Assembly (NCBI GenBank): GCA_001801825.1 | Contig: MGYR01000021.1 | Location: forward strand, 571 to 13,545 | Source: Gammaproteobacteria bacterium RIFCSPLOWO2_02_FULL_56_15 | Lineage (GTDB): Bacteria > Pseudomonadota > Gammaproteobacteria > Eutrophobiales > Eutrophobiaceae | Reading direction: 5' to 3' | DNA length: 12,975 nt | Shown: piece after piece, positions 1-10,384 of the stretch | Position numbering within the stretch: the stretch's first letter is position 1 | Layout: every line of letters begins with the position of its first letter | Notes under the pieces: model-generated | Seen by the model: the letters and a program-made list of their open reading frames with translations, nothing else | Told to the model about the DNA's origin: nothing | The model's database searches: none | Program-made: the position numbers and the translations under genes

Positions 1-6
1 GAATAA
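1..6 (+). other. rpmA: Probable last codon and stop of rpmA (L27)
   Basis: The first six bases read GAA TAA, a glutamate codon then a stop. L27 proteins often end in Glu, rpmA normally sits directly before obgE, and a strong terminator follows within 30 bases. The call rests on synteny and one codon only, so it is tentative. Confidence 0.3.
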
Positions 7-2291
<2,285 letters not shown>

Positions 2292-2318
2292 GGGACCTCT
2301 GATTCATACAGAGCTCCC
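2292..2318 (+). terminator. Hairpin after proB, possible weak terminator
   Basis: Directly after the proB stop, arms at 2292-2301 and 2309-2318 pair at 9 of 10 positions (one C-C mismatch at 2296/2314) around a 7-base loop. No T-run follows on either strand, so it may be a processing or 3'-end protecting structure instead of an intrinsic terminator. It lies in the 77-base gap between convergent proB and rpsT. Confidence 0.4.
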
Positions 2319-2354
2319 CTAAGACCGGTACGTGAATCGCACTGGGTCACATCC

Positions 2355-2368
2355 GTCCCTGCAGGGAC
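2355..2368 (-). terminator. Palindrome abutting the rpsT stop
   Basis: GTCCCTGCAGGGAC is a perfect 14-bp palindrome that begins one base after the rpsT stop codon. As RNA it can form a 5-bp stem with a TGCA loop. No T-run follows, so termination is uncertain; together with the hairpin at 2292-2318 it may mark the end of both convergent transcripts. Confidence 0.35.
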
Positions 2369-2632
2369 TTATTGCAGTGCCTGGATTTGTGCGTTCAGCC
2401 GCTGTTTGTGGCGGGCAGCCTTGTTCCTATGGATGAGGCCCTTGTTTACCATCTGGTCAATTACGGGTGTGGCGTCCCGGTACGCGGATACCGCCTGATC
2501 CCGGTCCTTTTTCTCGACCGCGCTCACGACTTTCTTGATATAGGTGCGTAACATGGAACGGTTGCTGGCATTCTGCAGGTTACGTTTTACGGCCTGCCGA
2601 GCCTTTTTCTTCGCAGATGCAATATTCGCCAA
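2369..2632 (-). CDS. rpsT: 30S ribosomal protein S20 (TTG start)
   Basis: S20 is a small basic protein that binds 16S rRNA early in 30S assembly. The 87-residue product opens MANIASAKKKARQ and is rich in Lys and Arg throughout, with IHRNKAARHKQRL near residues 67-79, typical of S20. The start codon is TTG (2632-2630 on the minus strand), not ATG. It follows a good Shine-Dalgarno GGGAG (2644-2640) with a 7-base gap. From family knowledge, E. coli rpsT also starts with UUG, and this weak start takes part in its autogenous control, so the same control may operate here. The gene is transcribed alone, convergent to proB and divergent from murJ, as in other Gammaproteobacteria. Confidence 0.97.
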   Translation of the reverse strand: MANIASAKKKARQAVKRNLQNASNRSMLRTYIKKVVSAVEKKDRDQAVSAYRDATPVIDQMVNKGLIHRNKAARHKQRLNAQIQALQ

Positions 2633-2666
2633 TTTCGGACTCCCAAGCTATTTTTGAAGGCGCGCC

Positions 2667-2695
2667 ATCATGCTGATTCAGGAACGCTTTGTCAA
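2667..2695 (-). promoter_or_regulatory. Sigma-70 promoter of rpsT
   Basis: On the minus strand a perfect TTGACA (2695-2690), a 17-base spacer and CATGAT (2672-2667, 4 of 6) are followed by the GC-rich stretch GGCGCGCC. Transcription would start near 2660, giving a leader of about 28 bases that holds the Shine-Dalgarno. A GC-rich discriminator is typical of promoters repressed by ppGpp, which suits a ribosomal protein gene. Growth-rate control is an inference. Confidence 0.7.
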
Positions 2696-2802
2696 TCGCA
2701 ATTCCCCGGCTAGTTGCGCTTCCGAAAGCTACTGAAATTGCTCACGGAAAACATGGTCCCACGCAGGAGGGTAGCCGTGTGATCACCCGGTAAAACTGGA
2801 TT

Positions 2803-2833
2803 CTGACGGTAATACGTGGATTTATGGTATTCT
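2803..2833 (+). promoter_or_regulatory. Possible promoter for murJ
   Basis: TATTCT at 2828-2833, preceded by TGG at 2825-2827, looks like an extended -10. A weak CTGACG (2803-2808) lies 19 bases upstream as a possible -35. Transcription would start near 2840, about 60 bases before the murJ start. The spacing is long, so the support is modest. Confidence 0.35.
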
Positions 2834-2874
2834 GCATTGCATTTGATATTTCTCAGTTAAACAAGCAGATAAGT

Positions 2875-2893
2875 AGGTTTCTTAAGGAAACCT
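2875..2893 (+). promoter_or_regulatory. Hairpin over the murJ ribosome site
   Basis: AGGTTTC (2875-2881) and GAAACCT (2887-2893) form a perfect 7-bp stem with the 5-base loop TTAAG, ending 6 bases before the TTG at 2900. The only reasonable Shine-Dalgarno for that start, AAGGA at 2884-2888, lies in the loop and right arm. If it folds in the mRNA it could limit translation of murJ. Confidence 0.4.
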
Positions 2894-2899
2894 GGGGGT

Positions 2900-4471
2900 T
2901 TGGATGCCCCTCATCGAGAGACAATCCGAAAATTGAAAAACGAATTGATCAGATCCACGCTGGTGGTTTCCTCAATGACTGCCCTGTCACGGGTTCTGGG
3001 TCTCGCGCGGGATATCGTGATTGCAAGCCTGTTCGGAGCAGGACAGGGGGTGGATGCCTTTATCGTTGCCTTTCGCATACCCAATTTTCTGCGTCGCCTG
3101 TTTGCAGAGGGAGGCTTCTCCCAGGCCTTTGTCCCGGTAATCGCGGAGTATCGTGAAAAACGGTCCCAAGACGAGGTGCAGGCGCTGATCGACCAGACCA
3201 GTGCGAGTTTAGGCCTGATACTGCTGTTGACCACAATTGCGGGTGTGCTCGCAGCACCTTTGCTGGTCCTGGTGTTCGCCCCGGGGTTTATCGATGAGCC
3301 GGCCAAGCAGGATTTGGCGGTAAGGATGCTGCGATTGACTTTCCCCTACTTGCTGTTTATCTCACTTACCGCCTTTGCCGGAGGCATCCTCAATACCTAC
3401 CGCAGGTTTGCTGTCCCGGCATTCACACCGGTGCTGTTGAATCTATGTCTCATTGCCTGTGCCATCTGGCTGGCGCCCCATTTCAAAGAACCAGTTGTGG
3501 CGCTGGCCTGGGGTGTGCTCCTGGGTGGCGCAGTCCAGTTGCTGTTCCAGTTGCCATTCCTGTTCAGACTGCGATTATTTCCCCGGCCTGCCTTCAACCG
3601 GGATCGCCATGGCATGAAGAGGATCTTCAGCTTGTTGATTCCGGCCCTCTTCGCTATCTCCATCACCCAGATCAATCTCTTGATCGACACGCTGATCGCC
3701 TCCTTCCTGGAGGATGGCAGCATCTCCTGGTTGTACTTCTCCGACCGCCTGGTTGAGTTTCCGCTCGGTGTATTTGGTATCGCGTTATCAACTGTCATTC
3801 TTCCCAATCTTTCGGAGCATCACGCACGGCAATCAGTGGATGAATTCCGTAGGACGCTCGACTGGGCCCTGCGCTGGGTCCTCCTGATTTCGCTTCCTGC
3901 CGCGGTTGGCCTGGCGCTGCTCGCCACACCGGCCTTGACAACCATGTTCCAGTACCGGGAGTTTAGCCACGTGGATGTTCTGATGGCGGGTAAGAGTCTC
4001 TGCGCCTATGCCGTTGGGCTGCCAGCCTTCATTCTCATCAAGGTGCTGGCCACCGGCTTTTTTTCCCGGCAGGATACCCGTACACCGGTCATGATCGGTT
4101 GTATCGCCATGGTGGCGGGGATTATCCTCAATCTGTTGCTGGTTATCCCCTTGCGACATGCGGGACTGGCGCTCGCGACCTCGTTGGCAGCATGGATCAA
4201 TGCGGGATTGCTGTACCGGTCACTCAAGCGATCCTGCGGCGGTATCACCGGGATCGGCTGGTCGGCGTATCTGGTGAAGATCGGAGTGGCACTGTTTCTG
4301 ATGTCGGCGGTGCTGTCCCTTGCCGTGCCTTCCCTGGATGAATGGGTGGCATGGGATATGGCTGCCCGTGTCATCCGACTTGGTTTCTGGATAGTCTGTG
4401 GTGCATGCGTCTACCTGATGGCGGCACGAATACTGGGTATCCGGTTTATGCAGATGACACTCCACCCGTGA
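2900..4471 (+). CDS. murJ: Lipid II flippase MurJ (MviN)
   Basis: MurJ is an inner-membrane flippase of the MOP superfamily that moves lipid II to the periplasmic face for peptidoglycan synthesis. The protein is hydrophobic throughout, consistent with about 14 membrane helices. The N-terminal signature SRVLGLARD (30-38) and RIPNFLRRLFAEGGFSQAF (59-77) is clear. Functionally important E. coli residues are kept with an offset of about 13: R31, R37, D52, R65, E70 and R283 (in SDRLVEFP). No ATG opens this frame. The TTG at 2900 gives 523 residues with AAGGA upstream; the TTG at 2933 gives 512, closer to E. coli (511), but has a weaker ribosome site. The identity is secure and the start is not. 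A promoter for ribF lies in its last codons. Confidence 0.95.
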   Translation: MDAPHRETIRKLKNELIRSTLVVSSMTALSRVLGLARDIVIASLFGAGQGVDAFIVAFRIPNFLRRLFAEGGFSQAFVPVIAEYREKRSQDEVQALIDQTSASLGLILLLTTIAGVLAAPLLVLVFAPGFIDEPAKQDLAVRMLRLTFPYLLFISLTAFAGGILNTYRRFAVPAFTPVLLNLCLIACAIWLAPHFKEPVVALAWGVLLGGAVQLLFQLPFLFRLRLFPRPAFNRDRHGMKRIFSLLIPALFAISITQINLLIDTLIASFLEDGSISWLYFSDRLVEFPLGVFGIALSTVILPNLSEHHARQSVDEFRRTLDWALRWVLLISLPAAVGLALLATPALTTMFQYREFSHVDVLMAGKSLCAYAVGLPAFILIKVLATGFFSRQDTRTPVMIGCIAMVAGIILNLLLVIPLRHAGLALATSLAAWINAGLLYRSLKRSCGGITGIGWSAYLVKIGVALFLMSAVLSLAVPSLDEWVAWDMAARVIRLGFWIVCGACVYLMAARILGIRFMQMTLHP

Positions 4472-4481
4472 TGGTTATAAT
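4454..4481 (+). promoter_or_regulatory. Near-consensus sigma-70 promoter for ribF
   Basis: ATGACA (4454-4459, 5 of 6) and a perfect TATAAT (4476-4481) are separated by 16 bases. The -35 lies inside the last codons of murJ. Transcription would start near 4488, only about 11 bases before the ribF ATG at 4499. This is the best-scoring plus-strand promoter seen by eye and would uncouple ribF-ileS-lspA from murJ. Confidence 0.65.
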
Positions 4482-4498
4482 AGATACTCACTCAAGAT

Positions 4499-5446
4499 AT
4501 GGAACTGGTAAGAGACACCCATAACCTGCAAAGACATCACCAGGAATGTGTCGTCAGTATCGGGAATTATGATGGTGTGCATATCGGCCACCAGGCAGTG
4601 ATTCGGCAGTTGCGGGAGGTCGCCTCCGGCCTCGGTCTTCCGGCAGTGGTTATGATCTTCGAACCCCAGCCGCTGGAATTCTTCGCACCGGCAACGGCGC
4701 CGGCCAGGTTGACCGGGCTCAGGGACAAGTTGATCTGGCTGCAAGAGCAGAATATCGATCGGGTGTTCTGTCTCAAGTTCCAGGCTTCTCTCGCGAGTCT
4801 CGAGGCCGGAGAATTTATTTCCCGGTTGCTGGTGCAAGGGCTGGATGTGAAACACCTGGTGGTGGGAGATGACTTCCGTTTCGGGAAGGGACGGCGCGGC
4901 GATTTCCATTTGCTTCAGGAGTACGGGAGACAATATGGATTTGATGTAGTAGCGACGGAGACCCTTTATGTCGGCGGGAAACGGGTCAGCAGCAGCAGGA
5001 TCCGTGAATTGCTGGCTGCCGGGGATTTGGATTCTGCGGCGGAACTGCTTAGCCGTCCTTACAATATCAGCGGACGGGTTGTGCATGGCGACCATCGCGG
5101 TCGGGAGTTGGGTTTCCCCACTGCGAATATCATGCTGAGAAGAAACAAGTCGCCCTTGCATGGGGTATACACCGTGCAGGTTACACTGGCAAACGGCACG
5201 CGTTACTCCGGGGTAGCCAATGTAGGCACCCGGCCGGTATTCGACGGCAAGCGCTTCCTGCTGGAAGCGCACTTGCTGGATTTCAGTGGGGATTTATATG
5301 GCGAACACCTACGCGTCGATTTTCTGCGATTCATCCGACCAGAGATGAAATTCGAGACGGTGAGCGCACTGTGCGATCAGATCCATCGGGATATTGCTAC
5401 CGCAGAGCAGCAGCATCGCGTTAAGACCACGAATTCATTACTATAA
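4499..5446 (+). CDS. ribF: Riboflavin kinase / FAD synthetase
   Basis: Bifunctional cytoplasmic enzyme that phosphorylates riboflavin to FMN and adenylates FMN to FAD. The 315 residues cover both domains. The N-terminal adenylyltransferase shows [10 protein letters not shown] (22-31), FEPQP (54-58), GDDFRFG (123-129) and SSSRIR (164-169). The C-terminal kinase shows GRVVHGD (192-198), GFPTAN (205-210), GVANVGTRP (238-246) and EAHLLDF (256-262). The ATG at 4499 opens [10 protein letters not shown], matching the E. coli start MKLIRGIHNL, but no strong Shine-Dalgarno is present. The gene starts 27 bases after murJ and ends 20 bases before ileS. The murJ-ribF-ileS-lspA order is the usual gammaproteobacterial arrangement. 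Confidence 0.97.
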   Translation: MELVRDTHNLQRHHQECVVSIGNYDGVHIGHQAVIRQLREVASGLGLPAVVMIFEPQPLEFFAPATAPARLTGLRDKLIWLQEQNIDRVFCLKFQASLASLEAGEFISRLLVQGLDVKHLVVGDDFRFGKGRRGDFHLLQEYGRQYGFDVVATETLYVGGKRVSSSRIRELLAAGDLDSAAELLSRPYNISGRVVHGDHRGRELGFPTANIMLRRNKSPLHGVYTVQVTLANGTRYSGVANVGTRPVFDGKRFLLEAHLLDFSGDLYGEHLRVDFLRFIRPEMKFETVSALCDQIHRDIATAEQQHRVKTTNSLL

Positions 5447-5447
5447 A
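5421..5447 (+). promoter_or_regulatory. Possible secondary promoter before ileS
   Basis: TATAAA (5442-5447, 5 of 6) overlaps the ribF stop codon. TTAAGA (5421-5426, 4 of 6) lies upstream with a short 15-base spacer. Transcription would begin near 5454, just before the ileS ATG. The spacing is not optimal, and the AT-rich bases may only be a stop-codon coincidence. Confidence 0.25.
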
Positions 5448-5466
5448 ATATGTACTAACACAGGCA

Positions 5467-8265
5467 ATGAACAAGAGCTATAAAGATACCCTGAACCTGC
5501 CGCAGACCGATTTCCCGATGAAGGCCAACCTGGCCCAGCGCGAACCGGAGATGTTGCGGCACTGGGACGAGATTGGTCTCTACCAGAAACTTCGTGAGCG
5601 CAAGGCAGGCGGTCCCCGCTTTATCCTGCATGATGGTCCTCCCTATGCCAACGGCGATATCCATATCGGGCATGCCCTGAACAAGATTCTTAAGGACATC
5701 ATCATCAAGTCCCGTGGTTTCAGCGGTTGTGATGCGCCCTATGTCCCCGGTTGGGACTGTCATGGGCTTCCTATAGAGCTGTTCGTAGAAAAAAAACTGG
5801 GCAAGGCCGGCCACGGGGTGGATGTGCGGACCTTCCGGAATGCCTGCCGCGAATACGCAGCCCGGCAGGTGGAAAGTCAGAAGGCGGACTTTATCCGCCT
5901 TGGCGTGCTGGGGGACTGGAGCCGGCCCTACCTGACCATGGATTTTTCAAACGAGGCCGGCATCATCCGCTGCCTCGCCAGGATGATCGATGCCGGGCAC
6001 ATGATCCGGGGCTACAAGCCGGTCTACTGGTGTACCGATTGCGGCTCCGCGCTGGCGGAGGCCGAGGTCGAATATGAAAACCGGACCTCATCCCAGGTCG
6101 ATGTCTGTTTCCTCATAGAAGATCAGCAAAAGGTAGCCGCACTGTTTGACATCGATCCAGGCCGGCCCATATCCGTGGTGATCTGGACTACCACGCCCTG
6201 GACCTTACCGGCCAATCAGGCAGTGGCATTGCATCCGGAGTTTGACTATGTCCTGATGGATACCGGAGATCGTCTCCTGCTGCTGGCTGAGTCTTTGGCC
6301 GCAACGACCATGCACCGGTGTCAGATCGCGGCTTATAGTGTGCTCGGGCGGGTCAAGGGACGGCAACTGGAACATATCCAGCTACGGCATCCTTTTCTTG
6401 AACGCAGTGTGCCGATCATTCTGGCGGACCATGTCACCGCGGAGGCCGGTACCGGCGCCGTACATACGGCCCCGGGTCATGGTCATGACGATTATCAGGT
6501 GGGACAGAAATACGGACTTCCCGTGGAGAATCCTGTGGATGGCAACGGTGTATTTCTGCCGGATACCCCGCTGGTGGGTGGGGTTCATGTCAGCACAGCC
6601 AATGGGATCCTGATTAAGACGATGCAGAGTAACGAGACGCTACTGTCCACCGGACGGCTGGAGCACAGCTATCCCCATTGCTGGCGCCATAAAAGTCCGG
6701 TGATCTTCCGGGCCACGCCACAGTGGTTTTTCACGATGGATGGCAAGGGTCTGCGAAAGGATGCCCTCGCGGCAATCCTGGAGGTAAGCTGGACTCCCGC
6801 CTGGGGGCAGCAGCGCATCACGGGAATGGTGAGCGAGCGGAATGACTGGTGCATCTCCAGGCAAAGAACCTGGGGTGTCCCGATTGCCGTATTCATTCAC
6901 AGGCACAGTGGGGAATTGCACCCGAATACCTTGGCGTTGATGGAAACCGTAGCCGGACGAGTGGAGCAGGGGGGTATAGATGCGTGGTTTGATCTGGACC
7001 CGGAAGGACTACTGGGACCGGAACATCATGAATATGAGAAGGTGTGCGATACGCTCGATGTGTGGTTCGATTCCGGGGTCACTCACACCTCGGTGCTGGT
7101 GCGAGACGAGCGCCTGCATTTTCCCGCGGATTTATACCTGGAAGGATCCGATCAGCATCGTGGCTGGTTCCAGTCTTCCCTGCTCACCTCGGTCGGCATT
7201 CATGGGCAGGCGCCCTACAAGGGAGTCCTGACCCATGGTTTTACCGTCGATGCCGGTGGCATGAAGATGTCCAAATCCCGCGGCAACGTGGTATCGCCGC
7301 AGAAGGTGGTAAAAAGCCTGGGTGCGGACGTCCTCCGCTTATGGGTGGCGGCAACCGACTACAGCGGGGAAATGAGCGTCTCCGACGAGATCCTGAAGCG
7401 CACCTCGGATGCCTATCGGCGGATCCGCAATACCGCCCGTTATCTGCTGGCGAACCTCGATGGCTTCAATCCGGAACGGGATTGCGTGCCTGGAGACGAA
7501 CTGCTGGGACTGGACCGATGGATCCTGGCCGGGGCCGCCAAGCTCCAGCACAAGCTGGTGCAACACTATGATCACTATGAATTTCACCAGATCTACCAAT
7601 TACTGCACCAGTATTGTGGCGTTACCCTGAGTAATTTCTATCTGGATGTAATCAAGGACCGCATCTATACCATGCAGGAGAACAGCCTGGCACGCCGCTC
7701 CGCGCAGACCGTGATGTATCATGTAATGGAATCCTTGGTACGCTGGATCGCGCCCATCTTGAGTTTTACCGCCGATGAAATCTGGCGCTACCTGCCGGGA
7801 CGGCGTAGCGCCTCGGTATTTCTGGAAGATTGGTATCAGGGGATCCCAGCGATCCCTGACGACCGGAATGATCTCTGGATGAAGGTCCGGTCCCTCCGCG
7901 ATATCGTCACCGGGCATCTGGAGAAGCTGCGAGTGAACGGCGAAATCGGATCCTCACTGGACGCCGAAGTCACTCTGTATTGTGACGATGAGTACCGAAA
8001 CCTGCTGACAGGACTGGAAGATGAGTTGCGTTTTGTCCTGATCACTTCCAGTGCCACAGTCTTGCCCACCGCACAGAGACCGGCGATTGACTTGGCGACC
8101 GAGGAACCGGGGATCTGGATTGTCGCCCGTTCTTCTGTTTATGGAAAATGCATACGCTGCTGGCATCATCGGGAAGAGGTGGGGGCGAGTGATGAACACC
8201 CGCAGTTATGCGGCCGTTGTATCGATAATGTCGTAGGTTCAGGGGAGCGGCGGTACCACGCCTGA
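5467..8265 (+). CDS. ileS: Isoleucyl-tRNA synthetase
   Basis: Class I aminoacyl-tRNA synthetase that charges tRNA-Ile in the cytoplasm and edits misacylated valine. The 932-residue length is close to the 938 of E. coli. HIGH is at 66-69, followed by [11 protein letters not shown]. The CP1 editing domain contains [12 protein letters not shown] from about residue 241 and GHGHDDY, whose D342 sits where the E. coli editing aspartate does. KMSKS is at 600-604. The C-terminal zinc site has C895, C898, C915 and C918 and ends the protein, as in bacterial-type IleRS sensitive to mupirocin (type inferred). Only a weak AGG precedes the ATG at 5467. The gene is followed 6 bases later by lspA, consistent with one operon. 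Confidence 0.98.
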   Translation: MNKSYKDTLNLPQTDFPMKANLAQREPEMLRHWDEIGLYQKLRERKAGGPRFILHDGPPYANGDIHIGHALNKILKDIIIKSRGFSGCDAPYVPGWDCHGLPIELFVEKKLGKAGHGVDVRTFRNACREYAARQVESQKADFIRLGVLGDWSRPYLTMDFSNEAGIIRCLARMIDAGHMIRGYKPVYWCTDCGSALAEAEVEYENRTSSQVDVCFLIEDQQKVAALFDIDPGRPISVVIWTTTPWTLPANQAVALHPEFDYVLMDTGDRLLLLAESLAATTMHRCQIAAYSVLGRVKGRQLEHIQLRHPFLERSVPIILADHVTAEAGTGAVHTAPGHGHDDYQVGQKYGLPVENPVDGNGVFLPDTPLVGGVHVSTANGILIKTMQSNETLLSTGRLEHSYPHCWRHKSPVIFRATPQWFFTMDGKGLRKDALAAILEVSWTPAWGQQRITGMVSERNDWCISRQRTWGVPIAVFIHRHSGELHPNTLALMETVAGRVEQGGIDAWFDLDPEGLLGPEHHEYEKVCDTLDVWFDSGVTHTSVLVRDERLHFPADLYLEGSDQHRGWFQSSLLTSVGIHGQAPYKGVLTHGFTVDAGGMKMSKSRGNVVSPQKVVKSLGADVLRLWVAATDYSGEMSVSDEILKRTSDAYRRIRNTARYLLANLDGFNPERDCVPGDELLGLDRWILAGAAKLQHKLVQHYDHYEFHQIYQLLHQYCGVTLSNFYLDVIKDRIYTMQENSLARRSAQTVMYHVMESLVRWIAPILSFTADEIWRYLPGRRSASVFLEDWYQGIPAIPDDRNDLWMKVRSLRDIVTGHLEKLRVNGEIGSSLDAEVTLYCDDEYRNLLTGLEDELRFVLITSSATVLPTAQRPAIDLATEEPGIWIVARSSVYGKCIRCWHHREEVGASDEHPQLCGRCIDNVVGSGERRYHA

Positions 8266-8271
8266 CAGTCA

Positions 8272-8784
8272 ATGAATGCGGATGTTAAAAAGCGGGGTAT
8301 CTGGTGGGTGTGGTTATCCATGCTGGTGGTAGTTCTCGATCAGATGGTCAAGCATTTGATCTCAATCAGCCTGGATTACCTGGATTCGGTACCTCTGCTG
8401 CCATACCTGAACCTGACCCTGGTGCACAATACCGGCGCCGCCTTCAGCCTGCTCAGTGATGCCAGTGGCTGGCAGCGCTGGTTCTTCATGACCCTCTCCG
8501 GGGGAGTCAGCCTGGCATTGGTCGTCTGGTTGTACTCCCTGCCGCAGCAGAGAAAATGGTTGTCAGCCAGTCTCGCCCTAATCCTGGGTGGCGCAACTGG
8601 AAATCTGATTGACCGGGTTCTGCATGGCTATGTAGTGGATTTTATCGATGTTTATTACATAAGCTGGCACTTCCCCGCCTTCAATATCGCTGATTCGGCC
8701 ATCACGGTGGGTGCGGTGATGCTGATTATCGACACCTTCTGGTTCGATGGGGCGGAAATAACTACGCATGACGGCAAACGGTAG
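8272..8784 (+). CDS. lspA: Lipoprotein signal peptidase (signal peptidase II)
   Basis: Inner-membrane aspartyl protease that removes signal peptides from diacylglyceryl-modified prolipoproteins. The 170 residues form four hydrophobic segments, near 11-30, 68-88, 96-114 and 139-158. The family motifs are present: NTGAAFS (53-59), GNLIDR (110-115), VVDFID (121-126) and FNIADSAI (137-144). D123 and D141 are the expected catalytic pair and keep the E. coli numbering. The start lies 6 bases after the ileS stop with no clear Shine-Dalgarno, so translation is probably coupled to ileS. In E. coli and P. aeruginosa an FKBP-type peptidyl-prolyl isomerase gene follows; here it is missing and ispH comes next. 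Confidence 0.96.
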   Translation: MNADVKKRGIWWVWLSMLVVVLDQMVKHLISISLDYLDSVPLLPYLNLTLVHNTGAAFSLLSDASGWQRWFFMTLSGGVSLALVVWLYSLPQQRKWLSASLALILGGATGNLIDRVLHGYVVDFIDVYYISWHFPAFNIADSAITVGAVMLIIDTFWFDGAEITTHDGKR

Positions 8785-8791
8785 CAGCTGA

Positions 8792-8838
8792 ACTGGTTTC
8801 CAGGGTAAAATGCTCTACCCTCGATGTAGAGGACCAGT
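8792..8838 (+). promoter_or_regulatory. Competing hairpins in the lspA-ispH gap
   Basis: Three pairings occur in the 68-base gap: ACTGGT (8792-8797) with ACCAGT (8833-8838), AGGGTA (8802-8807) with TACCCT (8816-8821), and CTCTAC (8813-8818) with GTAGAG (8826-8831). The last two share bases 8816-8818 and exclude each other. The outer stem could close around either. The ispH ribosome site, GGAAGTAGGTG, follows directly. Such switching could tune ispH translation; no T-run terminator is present. Confidence 0.35.
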
Positions 8839-8852
8839 CGGAAGTAGGTGAA

Positions 8853-9797
8853 ATGCAGATTACCCTAGCGAATCCCCGTGGTTTTTGTGCCGGAGTTGAT
8901 CGGGCCATTGAGATTGTCGAGCGCGCCCTGGACATCTATGGCGCTCCTGTGTATGTAAGACACGAGGTGGTGCACAACAAGTATGTCGTGAATACCTTAC
9001 GGGCCAAAGGCGCCCTTTTTGTGGAGGAGCTGGACGAGGTACCCGACAACGCCACGGTGATTTTCAGCGCTCACGGTGTTTCCAAGGAAGTCCGCAAGGA
9101 AGCTGCGAGAAGGAAGCTGAGAGTCTTTGACGCTATCTGTCCATTGGTGACCAAGGTGCATATGGAAGTAGGGCATTACCAGGATGAGGGACGCGAATGT
9201 ATCCTCATCGGACATGCGGGCCATCCGGAAGTGGAAGGTACGCTGGGTCAGTATCACAGCGAGGAAGAGAAGGGCGGCATGCATCTGGTGGAGTCCCTGG
9301 ATGATGTGGAAAAGCTGAATATCAAAAATCCGGACTTCCTGGCTTTTATAACCCAGACCACCCTCTCGATGGATGATACCGCGGAGATTATCGATGCTTT
9401 GCGTAAACGTTTTCCGAGGATCGTAGGACCCAAGAAAGAAGACATCTGCTACGCCACACAGAACCGGCAGGATGCAGTCAAGAAACTGACCAGGGATTGT
9501 GATTTGATACTGGTGGTAGGCTCAACCAACAGTTCCAATTCCACCCGGTTGATGGAGCTGTCGCAGAAAGTGGGTGTTCCAGCCTATCTGATCGATGATG
9601 CCACAGAGATAAAGAAGGAATGGCTGGTGACGAATCCCAGGATTGGGCTGACGGCGGGCGCATCTGCGCCGGAAGTATTGGTCGAGGAAGTCATCAGCAA
9701 GCTCAAGGAATGGGGCGTCGACGAGATCATCGAGGCGCCGGGTATCCGGGAACGGGTGGTTTTCTCTTTACCCAAAGAACTGGCAAAAGCCAATTGA
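8853..9797 (+). CDS. ispH: 4-hydroxy-3-methylbut-2-enyl diphosphate reductase
   Basis: IspH (LytB) is a cytoplasmic iron-sulfur enzyme that reduces HMBPP to isopentenyl and dimethylallyl diphosphate, the last step of the MEP isoprenoid pathway. The 314 residues match the family. The [4Fe-4S] ligands C12 (RGFCAGV), C96 ([10 protein letters not shown]) and C199 ([10 protein letters not shown]) are present. H41, H124 and E126 (GHPEVEGT) form the substrate pocket, and QTTLS and SSNS motifs follow. The start matches the family opening [19 protein letters not shown], with GGAAGTAGGTG just upstream. It follows lspA by 68 bases with fkpB absent. It is convergent with the next gene, 37 bases away, with no obvious terminator between them. 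Confidence 0.97.
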   Translation: MQITLANPRGFCAGVDRAIEIVERALDIYGAPVYVRHEVVHNKYVVNTLRAKGALFVEELDEVPDNATVIFSAHGVSKEVRKEAARRKLRVFDAICPLVTKVHMEVGHYQDEGRECILIGHAGHPEVEGTLGQYHSEEEKGGMHLVESLDDVEKLNIKNPDFLAFITQTTLSMDDTAEIIDALRKRFPRIVGPKKEDICYATQNRQDAVKKLTRDCDLILVVGSTNSSNSTRLMELSQKVGVPAYLIDDATEIKKEWLVTNPRIGLTAGASAPEVLVEEVISKLKEWGVDEIIEAPGIRERVVFSLPKELAKAN

Positions 9798-9834
9798 ATA
9801 CGCTTGGCCTCCGCTAAAGATATAGTCACAACCG

Positions 9835-10299
9835 TTACTCGGGTTGTTGTGTTGTGCTTTCCACCAGCGTGAAGCCGAGTCTTTCCAGTACGGTAATCAA
9901 CTGGTTTTCCTTGTAATCCGAGAGTACTGTTTCTCCGATGATCACGGTGGGGATCTTCAGATCACCGGCGATATTCGTTAACTCTGTCTGTAATTCCTGA
10001 TTATCCACTATATTTTTTTCATTGGTTTTGATGCCATACTTGGCAAAAAAAGCCTGGTAGGCCTCGCAGGCAGGGCATTCCGGGGCGAGATAAATCAGTG
10101 CGGTGATATCCGGTTGTTTCGGTCCGGGGATCGCGGTCTGGTAGTCTTTCTGCTGTACCATGGTGGTCTCCGGCGGGCATACCTCATGAAAACTCCGTTC
10201 ACCTGTCTGGTCTTCGCACTCGACGATGGTAACCGCCCATATTGTGGCGCTGTACGTTGAAAAAAACAGGAGGAACAGGGTATAGGCAATGTTATTCAT
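9835..10299 (-). CDS. Secreted glutaredoxin-like protein, DUF4124-like N-terminus
   Basis: Predicted exported thiol-redox protein; no exact family is recognised. The ATG at 10299 (154 residues) was chosen because it begins a signal peptide-like hydrophobic stretch (residues 5-22); a TTG at 10407 would put 36 uncharacteristic residues before it. Residues 23-50 hold VECEDQTGERSFHEVCPP, which resembles a DUF4124 segment with C28 and C41 as a possible disulfide. From about residue 65 a thioredoxin-fold domain begins: YLAPECPAC with CPAC at 75-78, then KIPTV, whose P117 fits the cis-proline, and a final helix ending in LERLGF. The CPxC pair implies periplasmic disulfide exchange or reduction (inference). 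It is convergent with ispH and divergent from a second DUF4124 gene. No strong Shine-Dalgarno was seen. Confidence 0.75.
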   Translation of the reverse strand: MNNIAYTLFLLFFSTYSATIWAVTIVECEDQTGERSFHEVCPPETTMVQQKDYQTAIPGPKQPDITALIYLAPECPACEAYQAFFAKYGIKTNEKNIVDNQELQTELTNIAGDLKIPTVIIGETVLSDYKENQLITVLERLGFTLVESTTQQPE

Positions 10300-10354
10300 T
10301 GGCGAGAATCGATAGATTTGCGTTGGCAACAGGATTTCCAGTTCATGCTCGGTA

Positions 10355-10384
10355 ATTATAGATAAAATCCCGGCCCAGTTCGAA
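10355..10384 (-). promoter_or_regulatory. Possible promoter of the glutaredoxin-like gene
   Basis: On the minus strand a perfect TATAAT (10360-10355) is preceded, 18 bases away, by TTCGAA (10384-10379, 3 of 6) as a weak -35. Transcription would start near 10348, about 50 bases before the ATG at 10299, which supports the shorter start. The -35 overlaps one arm of the inverted repeat described separately. Confidence 0.45.

Noticed and set aside
3833..4465. Minus-strand open frames opposite murJ
   Set aside because: murJ motifs run through this region on the plus strand; the antisense products are low-complexity or charged sequences without known motifs.
8806..8811. TAAAAT as a -10 element for an ispH promoter
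   Set aside because: No acceptable -35 lies 15-19 bases upstream, and the bases are part of the lspA-ispH hairpin region.
9828..9847. Small stem ACAACC/GGTTGT between ispH and the glutaredoxin-like gene
   Set aside because: Only 6 bp with an 8-base loop, overlapping the stop codon and lacking a T-run; too weak to call a terminator.
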